The notes: generated by a model not told the origin, from the letters alone. A DNA stretch of 64,000 nucleotides from QZKY01 sp963666295 (GCA_963666295.1 OY762707.1:1240001-1304000); one strand, 5' to 3'; positions 7,808 through 17,237 are shown, counted from the stretch's first letter. Translations and numbers: made by a program.

Positions 7808-8710
7808 TTACGAATTCTCGTTCGCAATGCCATGTGGTACATGTCCGGTTGCCACATGTGCGGATGCAGATTCGCAGTGCGTACGCTGATCGTCAAAAAA
7901 AATGTCGGCGCCGAAAGCTTGCAGAAAAGGGCCCTTTTCTTTTCCGGATAAAAATAGCGACTCGTCAATCCGGATTCCCCAGGCGCGCAAGGTGCGAATG
8001 ACGCGCTCATGGGCTGGCGCACCGCGAGCAGTTACCAAAGCCGTACGGATAGGGGCGGTATCGGGGGAATAACTGGATTGAATGCGGTGCAACATCTCGA
8101 GAAAATTCTTGAACGGACCGCCAGGCAAAGGCTGACGGGCAGACTGGGTTTCACTGTTGGAAAAGGCATTCAGGCCACCTTCACGGAAGACCCGTTCAGC
8201 CACGTCGGAAAACAGGACAGCATCCCCATCGAAGGCTATGCGCAATTGATCCGATTGATTTCGGCCAACATGGGAAGGCAAAATCGTCGCCGCAGCATAA
8301 CCGGCCTCCAGCGCACGCCGCACGTCGTCCGGGTCGGCGGATAAAAACAGATGCACGCCAAATGCGGGAACGTAAGGAAAAGGACTTTCGCCACTGGTGA
8401 ATACGGCGCGCCTGATATCCAGTCCATGACTGCGAATTGAGTTGAAAATGCGCAAGCCGGTATCGGAGCTGTTGCGCGATAGCAGAATGACTTCCACCCG
8501 TGGTTCGGCTTGATCAGGTTTGTTCAGCGCCAGCAGTTTGCGCGTCAGGCTAAACGCGACGCCCGGATCAAGCGTATTGTCTTCATTTTCAATCTGGTAG
8601 CGGCAGTAGGCTTCCACCCCCTGTTGCACAAACACTTCATGACTCTCTTCCAGATCGAACAGGGCGCGCGATGCAATGCCGATAACCAGTTTGTCAGTAT
8701 TGTTTTGCAT
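7808..8710 (-). CDS. Cytosolic 5'-nucleotidase (NT5C1-like, PF06189 family)
   Basis: 300 aa predicted soluble 5'-nucleotidase that dephosphorylates nucleoside monophosphates. Family features: opening KLVIGIASRALFDLEESH with the first motif Asp, the VEVILLSRNSSDTGLRIFNSI block, and the C-terminal half with FDGDAVLFSDVAE, a HAD-like phosphatase motif. Its stop abuts the comM stop, so the two are convergent with no spacing. Substrate preference cannot be told from the sequence. Confidence 0.85.
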   Translation of the reverse strand: MQNNTDKLVIGIASRALFDLEESHEVFVQQGVEAYCRYQIENEDNTLDPGVAFSLTRKLLALNKPDQAEPRVEVILLSRNSSDTGLRIFNSIRSHGLDIRRAVFTSGESPFPYVPAFGVHLFLSADPDDVRRALEAGYAAATILPSHVGRNQSDQLRIAFDGDAVLFSDVAERVFREGGLNAFSNSETQSARQPLPGGPFKNFLEMLHRIQSSYSPDTAPIRTALVTARGAPAHERVIRTLRAWGIRIDESLFLSGKEKGPFLQAFGADIFFDDQRTHCESASAHVATGHVPHGIANENS

Positions 8711-8877
8711 GCGAAAGAGAGAGCAGGAAGTCTGTTTAATTTAAATCACATGTAACCGGAATCAAACGTGCTGCGTGCGGATAATAATTTACATTCCCGT
8801 CATAAATTGATAAAAGTACTTATGTAATTTTAGCCGCAACATAAAGATAATCGAAAAATCAAGAACAAGGAATCGTT

Positions 8878-9246
8878 ATGAAGCAATACATCAAACCGGT
8901 GGTAACCAAGCATGAAAATCTGGCGGCAGTGACGCAAGCGCCAGTCGTCTCGGGTGAAGTCCCAGAATCCGACATTCGCCTCAAGCGAGAAATCCAGCAT
9001 CTGACCACGCTGGACGGCGGCATGAAGATATACGCATTCAAATACCTGTGGTCGGAGGAGGTGCATGTTGGCGTGATGGCGCAAGATTTGCTGGCAAACC
9101 CGGCATGGAAAAATGCCGTCGTGACACAGGAAAACGGTTTTTACGCGGTGGACTACGCGCAACTCGGCATGCGTATGGCTTCTTGGGCAGAGTGGCAGGC
9201 ATACGGCGAAAAGGCGGTGCTTCAGGGAGTGGTTGCCGACATATAA
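8878..9246 (+). CDS. Stand-alone S74 chaperone-domain protein with RiPP-leader-like N-terminus
   Basis: 122 aa. Residues about 31-90 resemble the Peptidase_S74/intramolecular chaperone domain of tail-spike proteins: SDIRLKREIQHL holds the Ser and Lys of the autoproteolytic dyad, followed by IYAFKYLW and HVGVMAQDLL. The first 20 residues (MKQYIKPVVTKHENLAAVTQ) fit the Y-x-x-P...T spacing of lasso-peptide precursor leaders. No tail-fibre domain precedes the chaperone, so this is not a normal tail protein. AAGGA lies 6-10 bp before the ATG. No lasso maturation genes are adjacent. The S74 call is fairly firm; the leader resemblance is an inference from spacing. Confidence 0.65.
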   Translation: MKQYIKPVVTKHENLAAVTQAPVVSGEVPESDIRLKREIQHLTTLDGGMKIYAFKYLWSEEVHVGVMAQDLLANPAWKNAVVTQENGFYAVDYAQLGMRMASWAEWQAYGEKAVLQGVVADI

Positions 9247-9297
9247 GCCCGCCTTTCTCGCAGATAGGATGCGCCGGAAATATGAGAAAGTCCTTGC

Positions 9298-10029
9298 CTA
9301 TCGCACGGGTTCACTCATAAGCAGCTTGCCGAAACGCTGGAGGATTTCAGCGGCAATCGGCGTTTCCTGAACGGCGCTTAGCATAGCAGCGACATCCCAA
9401 CCGCTGGCAAGCAGTTCCTCCGCCTGCTGTTCGATATAGCTGCGCATGATATCTGCGTGGTATTCCGGGTGAAACTGTACACCCCACGCACAATGACCTA
9501 ACCGAAAAGCTTGATGCGGCTCAAAATCGTTGGCTGCAAGAACTTTCGCGTCTTTCGGCAATTGCAGCACGGTTTGCGCGTGGGTGACATGTGTGGCAAA
9601 GCGAGAAGGCAGTGCGCTAAACAGTGGATCGTCAGCGGCACAGGCATCCAGAGAAACTTCAACGGTGCCGATTTCCTTGCCTTGCGGATGAAAGCCGACC
9701 TCGCCCCCAGCGGCCTGTGCCAGTAACTGATGGCCGTAACAGATGCCAAGAATGGGAATGCGCTTCGCTAGCAGCAACGGAAGCCATTTTTCAATCGCGA
9801 CACTCCAGGGGCGTTTTTCGGTCACCATCGCATGCGAGCCAGTGATGACAACACCGGCACAATCATTCGCTAGAGGAAGCGCATCCCCGCGCTCCGCATT
9901 TACGACGGCGATATTGGATTCAGGCATGCCAAGTGCAGAGGCGGTCCACTGGTCGAAATCACCAAATTGACGCGCAGTTTCGGGAAAGGTCGTGCCTGCC
10001 TTGATGATATAAAGCCGCTTGTTTTCCAT
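9298..10029 (-). CDS. Class I glutamine amidotransferase (GMP-synthase-like)
   Basis: 243 aa GATase1-fold protein of the type annotated as GMP synthase-like glutamine amidotransferase, which releases ammonia from glutamine for an unknown acceptor. The nucleophile elbow ILGICYGHQLLA contains the catalytic Cys near residue 100, and the His-x-Glu pair is in GVQFHPEYH. The ATG at 10029 gives MENKRLYIIKAG, which suits the family. A TTG at 10041 is possible. Neither start has a clear ribosome site. No synthetase domain is fused, so the partner is unknown. Confidence 0.85.
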   Translation of the reverse strand: MENKRLYIIKAGTTFPETARQFGDFDQWTASALGMPESNIAVVNAERGDALPLANDCAGVVITGSHAMVTEKRPWSVAIEKWLPLLLAKRIPILGICYGHQLLAQAAGGEVGFHPQGKEIGTVEVSLDACAADDPLFSALPSRFATHVTHAQTVLQLPKDAKVLAANDFEPHQAFRLGHCAWGVQFHPEYHADIMRSYIEQQAEELLASGWDVAAMLSAVQETPIAAEILQRFGKLLMSEPVR

Positions 10030-10068
10030 TCCTAATCTCAAAGTGTGCGCTGGTGTCGGTAGAAAAAA

Positions 10069-10524
10069 TTAATTGGGAACGGCTGGATTGTAAAACAGCA
10101 TGTCTTCAAGAATCGTGGCGGCATCTTTAACCAGATTGACGCACTTGTTCTTGCACAACTGCTGTTCCTGCACCTGTTTCATGCCTTCTTCCGAGCCAAT
10201 GTCACAACCAAGCAGATCGAAGCAGGTCAGATGCGTATGGCATTCACAAAAGCGCCTGGCAAAAACGGTAAAAAGGGCGTGAACTTCTTCCTGCTTTTGA
10301 GCCGGGTTGGTGAAAGCGCTTAAATGACGTTGCGCCAGTACGGCGAAAGCACCGGTAACGGCACCACAAAGCGGGCGGGAATCCAGGCTTTGTGCGAATC
10401 TCTGCACCAATTCCTTGGTGACAGCTTCCGACACCCCGAGCGGATCGAGATACACGTTACGGATAGCACGGGAACAAGAATAGCCCTCGTGAAATAATTG
10501 CATGGTGCATTTAACATTACTCAT
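10069..10524 (-). CDS. C_GCAxxG_C_C-family putative redox protein
   Basis: 151 aa cysteine-rich cytoplasmic protein. It follows the family pattern: Cys in YSCSRAIRN, then PLCGAVTGAFAVL, then CFDLLGCDI and a late KCVNLVKDAA. These proteins are thought to bind a metal or use redox-active cysteines and are common in anaerobes, but no reaction is established. Not obviously in an operon; 40 bp separate it from the amidotransferase gene downstream. Confidence 0.8.
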   Translation of the reverse strand: MSNVKCTMQLFHEGYSCSRAIRNVYLDPLGVSEAVTKELVQRFAQSLDSRPLCGAVTGAFAVLAQRHLSAFTNPAQKQEEVHALFTVFARRFCECHTHLTCFDLLGCDIGSEEGMKQVQEQQLCKNKCVNLVKDAATILEDMLFYNPAVPN

Positions 10525-10735
10525 TTACCTACTCCAACAAATACCTGACTGATGCTACGCCTGGGTTGACCGATTTGCAAAGCGGAAACCTGCGCCATGC
10601 GCAAACAAAGGGCAAAGAGCGCAAAAATTCAACATCACTTAGCCGTAATTTGCGCAAGCAAACTTGCCTCACCAGCAGCAAGAACGATGCCAACTAAAGT
10701 TTCAAGCCGAATAGGTTGAAGAAAAAGCGTGTGCG

Positions 10736-11326
10736 CTACGTGCGCCCCAGTTTATAAAGCAGGGTGCGCCGAACGGTTGGCCATTCCTGATTGATGATTG
10801 AAAACACCACCGTGTCGCGATAACAGCCGTCAATCCGTTGATGGTTTCTCAGCACGCCATCCTGTTTTGCGCCAAGTCTTTCAAGGGCATTGCGCGAGGC
10901 ATGGTTGTGCCAATGGGTGCGAAATTCGACGGCGATAGCTTCCAGTTGCTCGAATGCATGAGTGAGCAGCATCAGCTTGCATTCGGTATTCACGGCTGTG
11001 CGCTGTACGCGCTTCGCATACCAGGTCTTGCCGATTTCGAGACGCCGGTTCACGCTATCCGCTTCCAGAAAACGGGTGGTGCCCACGATCGAATCGGAAG
11101 CATGGCCGACCACGACGTAAGGGAGCGCCTTGCCCGCAGACTGGTCTTCAAAGGCTTTTTGCATGTAGCGGTCAATGGTATCTTCCGTCGGGATCTCCGT
11201 GTACCAGAACTGCCATAATTCATCAGCCATTGCTGCTGCGACCAGCGCATCGCGATGTGCTGGTCGCATCGGGATGAGCGAGGCATGCTCGCCGGTCTGT
11301 ACGATTTCGGTTAGCCACGGATTCAT
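10736..11326 (-). CDS. GNAT-family N-acetyltransferase (RimJ/RimL-like)
   Basis: 196 aa acetyl-CoA-dependent acetyltransferase. The fold is visible as LIPMRPAHRDALVAAA, VVVGHASDSIVGTTRFLEA, RLEIGKTWYA, then HNHASRNALERLGAKQDGVLRNH, which contains the acetyl-CoA-site Asn and the typical RLG(A/F)..(E/D)G block. The start at 11326 (MNPWLTEIVQ) lies 8 bp after the sdaA stop; a longer in-frame extension would overlap sdaA and is not credible. Substrate, protein N-terminus or small molecule, is unknown. Confidence 0.85.
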   Translation of the reverse strand: MNPWLTEIVQTGEHASLIPMRPAHRDALVAAAMADELWQFWYTEIPTEDTIDRYMQKAFEDQSAGKALPYVVVGHASDSIVGTTRFLEADSVNRRLEIGKTWYAKRVQRTAVNTECKLMLLTHAFEQLEAIAVEFRTHWHNHASRNALERLGAKQDGVLRNHQRIDGCYRDTVVFSIINQEWPTVRRTLLYKLGRT

Positions 11327-11333
11327 TGGGGCG

Positions 11334-12539
11334 TTAATGCTTTTCGAAAAACGAAATGGCCAGGCCACCCAGCGAGGTTTCCCGATACAGATGGAGCATG
11401 TCATGTCCGGTTTTCTGCATGGTTTTGACAACCTTGTCGAAAGAAACCAGATGCTTGCCATCGCCGAGCATGGCGTACTCGGCACAGGCGATGGCCTTGA
11501 CGGCAGCAAAGGCATTGCGTTCAATGCACGGTACCTGAACCAAGCCAAGAACCGGGTCACAGGTCAGACCCAAGTGATGTTCCAGCGCCATTTCCGCCGC
11601 ATACTCAATTTGCGCAGGTGATCCACCCATGATCTGAGCCGCTGCGGCAGCAGCCATGGCGCAGGCAACGCCCACTTCGCCCTGACAGCCGACTTCGGCT
11701 CCGGAAATCGAACCATTTTGCTTCACCAGATTGCCAACCAGTCCGGCGGTTGCCAGCGCGTTCAGGATGCACCGGGTGCTGTATCCCCTGTCAAAGAAAA
11801 GGTAGAACAGTACACTCGGCAAGATGCCACAGGAACCGCAGGTTGGCGCGGTCACTACATAGCCGCCATCGGCGTTTTCTTCAGACACCGCCAAAGCATA
11901 ACTGGAAAGCAGGCTGGTACGCGATTCATCATCCTTGAGCCTTTTGGCGCGTGCCATGAAATCACGTGCCTTGCGGGGCAGCTTGAGCCCGCCTTGCAGC
12001 ACGCCCTCTTTTTTCAGTCCGGTGCTAATGCAGTCTTGCATTTTTACCCAGATATCCGCGATGAATACGTCGATAAAATCCTGCTCCTCGGTTTCTTCAA
12101 CCAGTTGCCATAACGGTCTTCCCGTATCGGCCGCCCAGTCCAGTACTTCCTGCATGTTTTTCTGGGGATAGATATGGGGGTGTTCACTGTCCGCGTCGCC
12201 CTCGCTACGCAGCTCGCCACCGCCGATGCTGTAGGTTGTCCACTCGTGGATGACATGACCATTGGCATCCAGTGCTTCCAGTTTCATGCCGTTGGGGTGA
12301 AAGGGCAGAGCCTCATCATGCCAGACCAGTTCACAGGGAAGGGGGGCAAAGGCAGTCAGAACCGACTTGTCGCTAAGATGGCCTTTGCCAGTCAGACTGA
12401 GGCTGCCATAGAAGTGAACCCGGTAAGAAGCCGCCTGCGGCGTTTTTTCCTTGAACTGTCTGGCGGCGTTATTGGGGCCAATCGTATGGCTCGAAGAAGG
12501 GCCCATGCCATAACGGAAAAGATATCTCAGGGACTGCAT
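11334..12539 (-). CDS. sdaA: L-serine ammonia-lyase, iron-sulfur type
   Basis: 401 aa single-chain L-serine dehydratase that converts serine to pyruvate and ammonia with a 4Fe-4S cluster. The beta domain opens YGMGPSSSHTIGPNNAA. The alpha domain carries the cluster cysteines in APTCGSCGILP, TCDPVLGLVQ and PCIERN. The length is slightly short of the enteric 450 aa form because of a compact N-terminal half. A GNAT gene follows in probable operon. In an oxalate specialist it may balance serine made through glycerate. Confidence 0.9.
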   Translation of the reverse strand: MQSLRYLFRYGMGPSSSHTIGPNNAARQFKEKTPQAASYRVHFYGSLSLTGKGHLSDKSVLTAFAPLPCELVWHDEALPFHPNGMKLEALDANGHVIHEWTTYSIGGGELRSEGDADSEHPHIYPQKNMQEVLDWAADTGRPLWQLVEETEEQDFIDVFIADIWVKMQDCISTGLKKEGVLQGGLKLPRKARDFMARAKRLKDDESRTSLLSSYALAVSEENADGGYVVTAPTCGSCGILPSVLFYLFFDRGYSTRCILNALATAGLVGNLVKQNGSISGAEVGCQGEVGVACAMAAAAAAQIMGGSPAQIEYAAEMALEHHLGLTCDPVLGLVQVPCIERNAFAAVKAIACAEYAMLGDGKHLVSFDKVVKTMQKTGHDMLHLYRETSLGGLAISFFEKH

Positions 12540-12770
12540 CGGTTCACCTCTTTATTTTTATTAGCCCGCAAAACAGAGTGGCTCTCTACAGGTAGCCAGC
12601 CACCCCAGTTTACCGGACGGGCAGGTGATTTTATTTTCCCATTGAATTGAAGATTTAGCCCGGATTTCTCACCATTGCGGGGCAATTTCTTGAGAATTGT
12701 CGAATCTGGCAGGCCGGAATGATAGTGGGTCTGCTTTAAACGATTCGCAACGCACTGCTTTGGCTTCGGA

Positions 12771-13751
12771 TCAGAAATTACGTCCAACGGCAAAGGCGCA
12801 CAATTTCAGCAGGGTTTTCTTGTAGTCGCTTTGCGGCAAATCTTGAATGGCCGATGCGGCGGACTGGGCGGCGGCTTCGGCTTGCTGGCGCGTGTAGTCG
12901 AGGGCGCCGGAAGATTGGATGGCTGCCAGAATGGCGTCAAAACGTGCTTTGCCGTTGTGCCTGATACCGTCGCGAATCAATTGGCGCTGGCTTTCCGTAC
13001 CGTGCTGCATCAGGTGGATTAGCGGCAGCGTCATCTTGCCTTCGCGCAGGTCATCGCCTTGTGTTTTGCCGATTTGCTGCGCTTCGCCAGTGTAATCGAG
13101 CATGTCGTCGATCAACTGGAAGGCGGTGCCGAGCGAGCGTCCGTAGCGGGCGACGGCGAAGATATCCGTTTCCGGTGCATTGGCGATGATCGCACCGAGC
13201 TGGGCGGCAGCCTCGAACAGTTTGCCGGTCTTGGAATGAATGACTTGCCGGTAGCTTGCTTCGCTGATGTCGGGATTGCGCACATTCATCAGTTGCAGTA
13301 CTTCGCCTTCGGCAATCACATTCGTGGTTTCTGACAAGAGCTCCATCACACGCATGTCGTTCACGGACACCATCATCTGGAAAGCGCGGGTGTAGATGAA
13401 GTCGCCCACCAGTACCGAGGCTGCATTGCCGAACAGGGTGTTGGCGGTGGGTTGACCGCGCCGCTGTTCGGATTCGTCCACGACATCGTCGTGCAGCAGG
13501 GTGGCGGTGTGAATGAATTCGACAATGGCTGCGAGCGTGTGGTGTTGCGTGCCCTGATAGCCAAAGGCGTTGGCAAACAGCAGTACGAGTGCCGGGCGAA
13601 TGCGTTTGCCGCCCGCGTTGATGATGTATTCGCTGATCTGGTTGATCAGGCCAATTTCGGAATGCAATTGCTGCCGGATAACCTGATTGACGGCATCCAT
13701 GTCAGAAGCGACAGCTTCGATAGGCGTGTGGTTGTGGGCAGTATCTGGCAA
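12771..13751 (-). CDS. ispB: Polyprenyl (octaprenyl) diphosphate synthase
   Basis: 326 aa trans-prenyltransferase that extends farnesyl diphosphate with isopentenyl diphosphate to make the quinone side chain. The first Asp-rich motif is LLHDDVVDESEQRRG near residue 85 and the second is LIDDMLDYTG near residue 212; GGKRIRPALV binds diphosphate. The start is uncertain: TTG 13751 gives family-like length, ATG 13700 would give MDAVNQVIRQ. No ribosome site decides it. Not next to rplU-rpmA-obgE here, which is its usual neighbour. Confidence 0.9.
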   Translation of the reverse strand: MPDTAHNHTPIEAVASDMDAVNQVIRQQLHSEIGLINQISEYIINAGGKRIRPALVLLFANAFGYQGTQHHTLAAIVEFIHTATLLHDDVVDESEQRRGQPTANTLFGNAASVLVGDFIYTRAFQMMVSVNDMRVMELLSETTNVIAEGEVLQLMNVRNPDISEASYRQVIHSKTGKLFEAAAQLGAIIANAPETDIFAVARYGRSLGTAFQLIDDMLDYTGEAQQIGKTQGDDLREGKMTLPLIHLMQHGTESQRQLIRDGIRHNGKARFDAILAAIQSSGALDYTRQQAEAAAQSAASAIQDLPQSDYKKTLLKLCAFAVGRNF

Positions 13752-13972
13752 AACAATCTGGCAACAAATTAGTTAAATACAGATAGCGTAACGAAGTCAG
13801 TGCAGCGATGGGGCAGTTTCAGGCCAAAATGCGCCTGTCTGTGGCGTACACCACACGAAAGCAACAGGCGAGTTTAGCACCATCGGTGAGGACTGTGTCA
13901 TTTCTGGAGAAACTCCGAATAAATGCTTGCGCCCCGTGCGCCCCATTTCGTGCTGATTGCTGTAATTTTTCC

Positions 13973-14899
13973 TTAGAGAATCGCCAGCCAGATTGAAAGC
14001 GTAATGACGCTGCCAAAGGTGGAAAGCAGAATGGTGCGCGATGCGATGCCGCCGCCCTTGCGATACAGTTCAGCAAGCATGAAGGGGCCGGTGCCGGTTG
14101 GCAGGGCGCTCAGAATCACGGCAGACTTGGCCCAGAGTTCCGGCATCGTGAATACGCGGTAGGCCAGAAACCAGGCAAGCGCCGGTTGTACGATCAATTT
14201 GATGAGTACCAGCGTGATCGAGATGGGTGCGTTGGTGGCTTCCGGGCGCTTGCCGAGAAACAGTCCGATGGCGACCAGCGCACACGGCGCCGCTGCGCCA
14301 CCGAGCAGATTGACGGCTGATGCGATGCTGTGCGGCAATTTGGCGCCGCTCAGGTTGATGAGTATCGCCAGAATCGGGGCAACGATCAGCGGGTTCTTGA
14401 TCAGTGATGCCGCCACGTTGCGTAGGCACAGTAGCAGCTTGCGGTTTTGCTGTGCGCTGATTTCGATGCAGACGATGGAAATGGCAAAGTTGGCAGAAAC
14501 GGTCAGAATTGCGGCGACCATCGTCGGGGCCAGATTTTCCTGACCGAAGGTCAGCGCGCATAGCGGGATGCCAATGTAGCCGGTGTTGGCGTAGGAGGCG
14601 GCGGTGCATTCAATGGTGGCGCCGTACAGATCGCGCGTTTGCAGCCAGCGCCACAGCAATACGGCAAAAAAGATGATGGCGACGGCCAGTTCGAAAGCGA
14701 GCAGGAATCCTGGCTCGTACAGGGTTTGCCAGGGGGTGTTGGTGAGCACGTCGATCATCAGGGCGGGCAGGGCCAGCCAGACGACGAAGCGGTTCAGTTC
14801 GGTGCTGGCGGTTGCGCTCAGGATATTCAGTCGTCGGCAGGCATACCCGGCAAAAATCAGGGCAAAAACGGGCAAAACGATGTTGGCAATGGCGAGCAT
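13973..14899 (-). CDS. AEC-family transporter (auxin-efflux-carrier fold)
   Basis: 308 aa inner-membrane protein with about ten hydrophobic helices. The N-terminus MLAIANIVLPVFALIFAGY, the mid-protein ASYANTGYIGIPL motif and the SALPTGTGPFMLAELY motif are typical of the AEC (malate/malonate/auxin-type efflux) family. ATG 14899 is chosen because the upstream in-frame codons encode a hydrophilic Cys/His stretch not found in the family. Substrate unknown; a dicarboxylate is possible given the organism but is not shown by the sequence. Confidence 0.85.
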   Translation of the reverse strand: MLAIANIVLPVFALIFAGYACRRLNILSATASTELNRFVVWLALPALMIDVLTNTPWQTLYEPGFLLAFELAVAIIFFAVLLWRWLQTRDLYGATIECTAASYANTGYIGIPLCALTFGQENLAPTMVAAILTVSANFAISIVCIEISAQQNRKLLLCLRNVAASLIKNPLIVAPILAILINLSGAKLPHSIASAVNLLGGAAAPCALVAIGLFLGKRPEATNAPISITLVLIKLIVQPALAWFLAYRVFTMPELWAKSAVILSALPTGTGPFMLAELYRKGGGIASRTILLSTFGSVITLSIWLAIL

Positions 14900-15126
14900 G
14901 TTGCGGTGTATACAGTCTTTACAGGGATGCGCCACAAAAATGGCAGCTTGCGCTTATCCGAGTCAGGCAAATCAGCCATACTAATACTGCGGTATGGTGC
15001 GTGTAAACGCATGGTGTTTTTATCACGTTGTACCGGAAACGGAAATCTTTCTTTGCGAAAGCGCCTCAGCCTAAAATAAGGAACTTTCTATCCGAACGGG
15101 TATGGGCGTACAGAAATGGGGAAACC

Positions 15127-16500
15127 ATGAAGATCAGGGAAGTAAGTTTTCAGAATTTCAGATTATTCAGGCGGTTCATATGCACGTTCGAGCCGGATAT
15201 CACGGTGCTGGTCGGCTTGAATGCGCAGGGCAAAACCTCGGTGCTGGACGGGATTGCGATTGCGCTCGGGCCGTTTGTGAGCGGATTTGGCACTGGCAAG
15301 GACGTGAGCATTTCAAATCAGGATATTCGTCTTGAAAAATACCGGACTGATTCTGATACCGAGCAGGAAAATGGCCATCCAGATGGGAATTACCACATGG
15401 AATACCAGCTGCCGGTCAGCATTACGGCAACGCCTTACCCCGAGTTTGCGTCGCATGAATCGTGGACACGCACGCGCAATACGCTCAAGGGGCGCACATC
15501 ACAGGTTAAGCCGCTAATTGAACTTGCTGAGATGTTGCAAAAGAGGGTGCAAGACAATGCGGAAGTGACGCTGCCATTGATCTCGTATTACGGCACAGCC
15601 CGTTTGTGGGCGAACAGGCATGCGCCTAAAGGCACGCAAATGGAGAGCCGCTTGAACAGTCGCCTGGATGGTTATCAGGATTGCCTGGCATCGGCATCCC
15701 GTTATTCGGACTATACCGCATGGTTGCGTGCGGAAACGATTGCTGATTTCGAGTACAAGATGGCATGTCTGGAACGCGACGAGACACCTGGGCCGACGGC
15801 ACGCACGCATTTGCTGAGTGCCGTGCGGCAGGCGGTAAATACGGTTTTGCAGCCGACCTTGTGGCAAAACGTGCGTTACAGCGCCGCGCAGCGTGAGGTG
15901 GTGGCGACGCATCCTGAGCACGGCGAGATCCCGGTTGCGCTGTTAAGCGATGGCGTGCGCACGACCATTGGCGTGGTGGCAGATATTGCTTACCGTGCTG
16001 TGCGACTGAATCCGCATTTGCTGGAAAATGCGACGTGCGAAACGCCCGGTATCGTGCTGATTGATGAAGTGGATTTGCACCTGCACCCGCAATGGCAGCA
16101 ATTAATCCTGCAGTATTTGCACGAGGCTTTTCCAAAACTGCAATTCATTGTTACGACGCACAGCCCGCAAGTGCTGAGTACGGCGCAGCGCCGCCAGATC
16201 CGGGTATTGACGCACGAGAAAGGGCTGGACGACGGTTTCGATATGGCGACCATGCCGATGGGCGAAACCTATGCCGAGCCGAGTAGCGATTTGCTGGAGC
16301 GCGTCATGCATGTGTCTTGTCGCCCGCCCTTGCCGCAAGTCAGCAAGTTCGAAGATTACATGCGGCTGATTGATTTGGGGCAACATGAGAGCAAGGAGGC
16401 GAAGCAGTTGCGCAAGGAACTGGAGGGTTTGCTGGGGGTCGATCATGGCGACCTGTTGCGTGCCGACCGTGCAATCCGACGCAAGGAGTTGCTGGGCTGA
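15127..16500 (+). CDS. ptuA: Septu-type defence ATPase PtuA (AAA, SMC/ABC-like)
   Basis: 457 aa. N-terminal ABC/SMC-type ATPase half with MKIREVSFQNFRLFRRF and Walker A GLNAQGKTS near residue 36. The C-terminal half has the signature-like LLSDGVRTTIG, Walker B GIVLIDEVDLHLHP and the switch segment TTHSPQVLS. No TOPRIM domain follows, so it is not an OLD nuclease. It overlaps the HNH gene by one base (TGATG), which is the Septu (PtuAB) arrangement; PtuA oligomerises and activates PtuB against phage. No reverse transcriptase is nearby, so it is not a retron. Start is ATG 15127, matching the family N-terminus. Confidence 0.85.
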   Translation: MKIREVSFQNFRLFRRFICTFEPDITVLVGLNAQGKTSVLDGIAIALGPFVSGFGTGKDVSISNQDIRLEKYRTDSDTEQENGHPDGNYHMEYQLPVSITATPYPEFASHESWTRTRNTLKGRTSQVKPLIELAEMLQKRVQDNAEVTLPLISYYGTARLWANRHAPKGTQMESRLNSRLDGYQDCLASASRYSDYTAWLRAETIADFEYKMACLERDETPGPTARTHLLSAVRQAVNTVLQPTLWQNVRYSAAQREVVATHPEHGEIPVALLSDGVRTTIGVVADIAYRAVRLNPHLLENATCETPGIVLIDEVDLHLHPQWQQLILQYLHEAFPKLQFIVTTHSPQVLSTAQRRQIRVLTHEKGLDDGFDMATMPMGETYAEPSSDLLERVMHVSCRPPLPQVSKFEDYMRLIDLGQHESKEAKQLRKELEGLLGVDHGDLLRADRAIRRKELLG

Positions 16501-17231
16501 TGCGCTATATCCGAAAGCCCCGTATGGGTATCAGTCAGTTAAAACGCCAGGAAGCAAAAGGGCTCCCCATGTCATCCGATGAGGCGACACGGCGCTGGAA
16601 CCGTTTTAACAAGGATACGCTTCGTCGCCGCCTCCTGGCGGAGCAGTTTGGCTTGTGTGCGTATTCCGAGTTGAATATCCGAGCCTTCAAGCAGGAAAAC
16701 CACAGTCCGATGGAGGGCCACATCGAGCATATTGAGCCGAAGAGCATGAGCCCGCGCCGAACTTTCGATTATCACAACCTGGTCATTTCGGCTCTGTGTA
16801 GCGAAGATTTGTCGCTGTTTTCAAAAGAAGATTATTTTGGCGGTCATGCCAAGCTGAACTTTTACGATGCGAGTTTGTTTATTTCGCCGCTTGAGCTGGA
16901 TTGCCGCCGATTTTTTATCTATCTGAGTGAAACCGGGCGCGTGGAGCCGTCACCCAGCTTGAATGCGCAGGACGTTGAACGGGCGCATTACACGATTGAT
17001 TTGCTCAATCTGAACGCACCTTATTTGCGTAACAAACGTCGGCGCTGGTTGCAGGAGCTGGAAGAGGAGATTGATGAATTGCTGACTAGCCGCAAGGCCT
17101 TGCTGTCTTTGGCCAGGCGGGAGCTATGTGCACATCATGGGCAGCTTGGCGCCTTTCATTCTGCCAGCCGACAGATGTTTGGTGCGCTGGGCGAGCAGGT
17201 GATTCAGGATCACTGCCCTGAATGCGCCTGA
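16500..17231 (+). CDS. ptuB: Septu-type HNH nuclease PtuB
   Basis: 243 aa predicted HNH endonuclease of the TIGR02646/PtuB type. The N-terminus MRYIRKPRMGISQLKRQ is a basic segment, then CAYSELNIR, the HNH core GHIEHIEPKSMSPRRTFDYHN with the catalytic His, and ALCSED. The second Cys of the usual CAYCE is Ser, and the later CxxC is only one Cys, so the structural zinc site seen in many PtuB proteins looks incomplete. Translationally coupled to ptuA. Expected to cleave nucleic acid on phage infection; target unknown. Confidence 0.82.
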   Translation: MRYIRKPRMGISQLKRQEAKGLPMSSDEATRRWNRFNKDTLRRRLLAEQFGLCAYSELNIRAFKQENHSPMEGHIEHIEPKSMSPRRTFDYHNLVISALCSEDLSLFSKEDYFGGHAKLNFYDASLFISPLELDCRRFFIYLSETGRVEPSPSLNAQDVERAHYTIDLLNLNAPYLRNKRRRWLQELEEEIDELLTSRKALLSLARRELCAHHGQLGAFHSASRQMFGALGEQVIQDHCPECA

Positions 17232-17237
17232 ACAAGG

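Noticed and set aside
14900..15126. Possible retron non-coding RNA before ptuA
   Set aside because: PtuAB-type effectors also occur with retrons, but no reverse transcriptase is present and no convincing msr-msd fold is visible.
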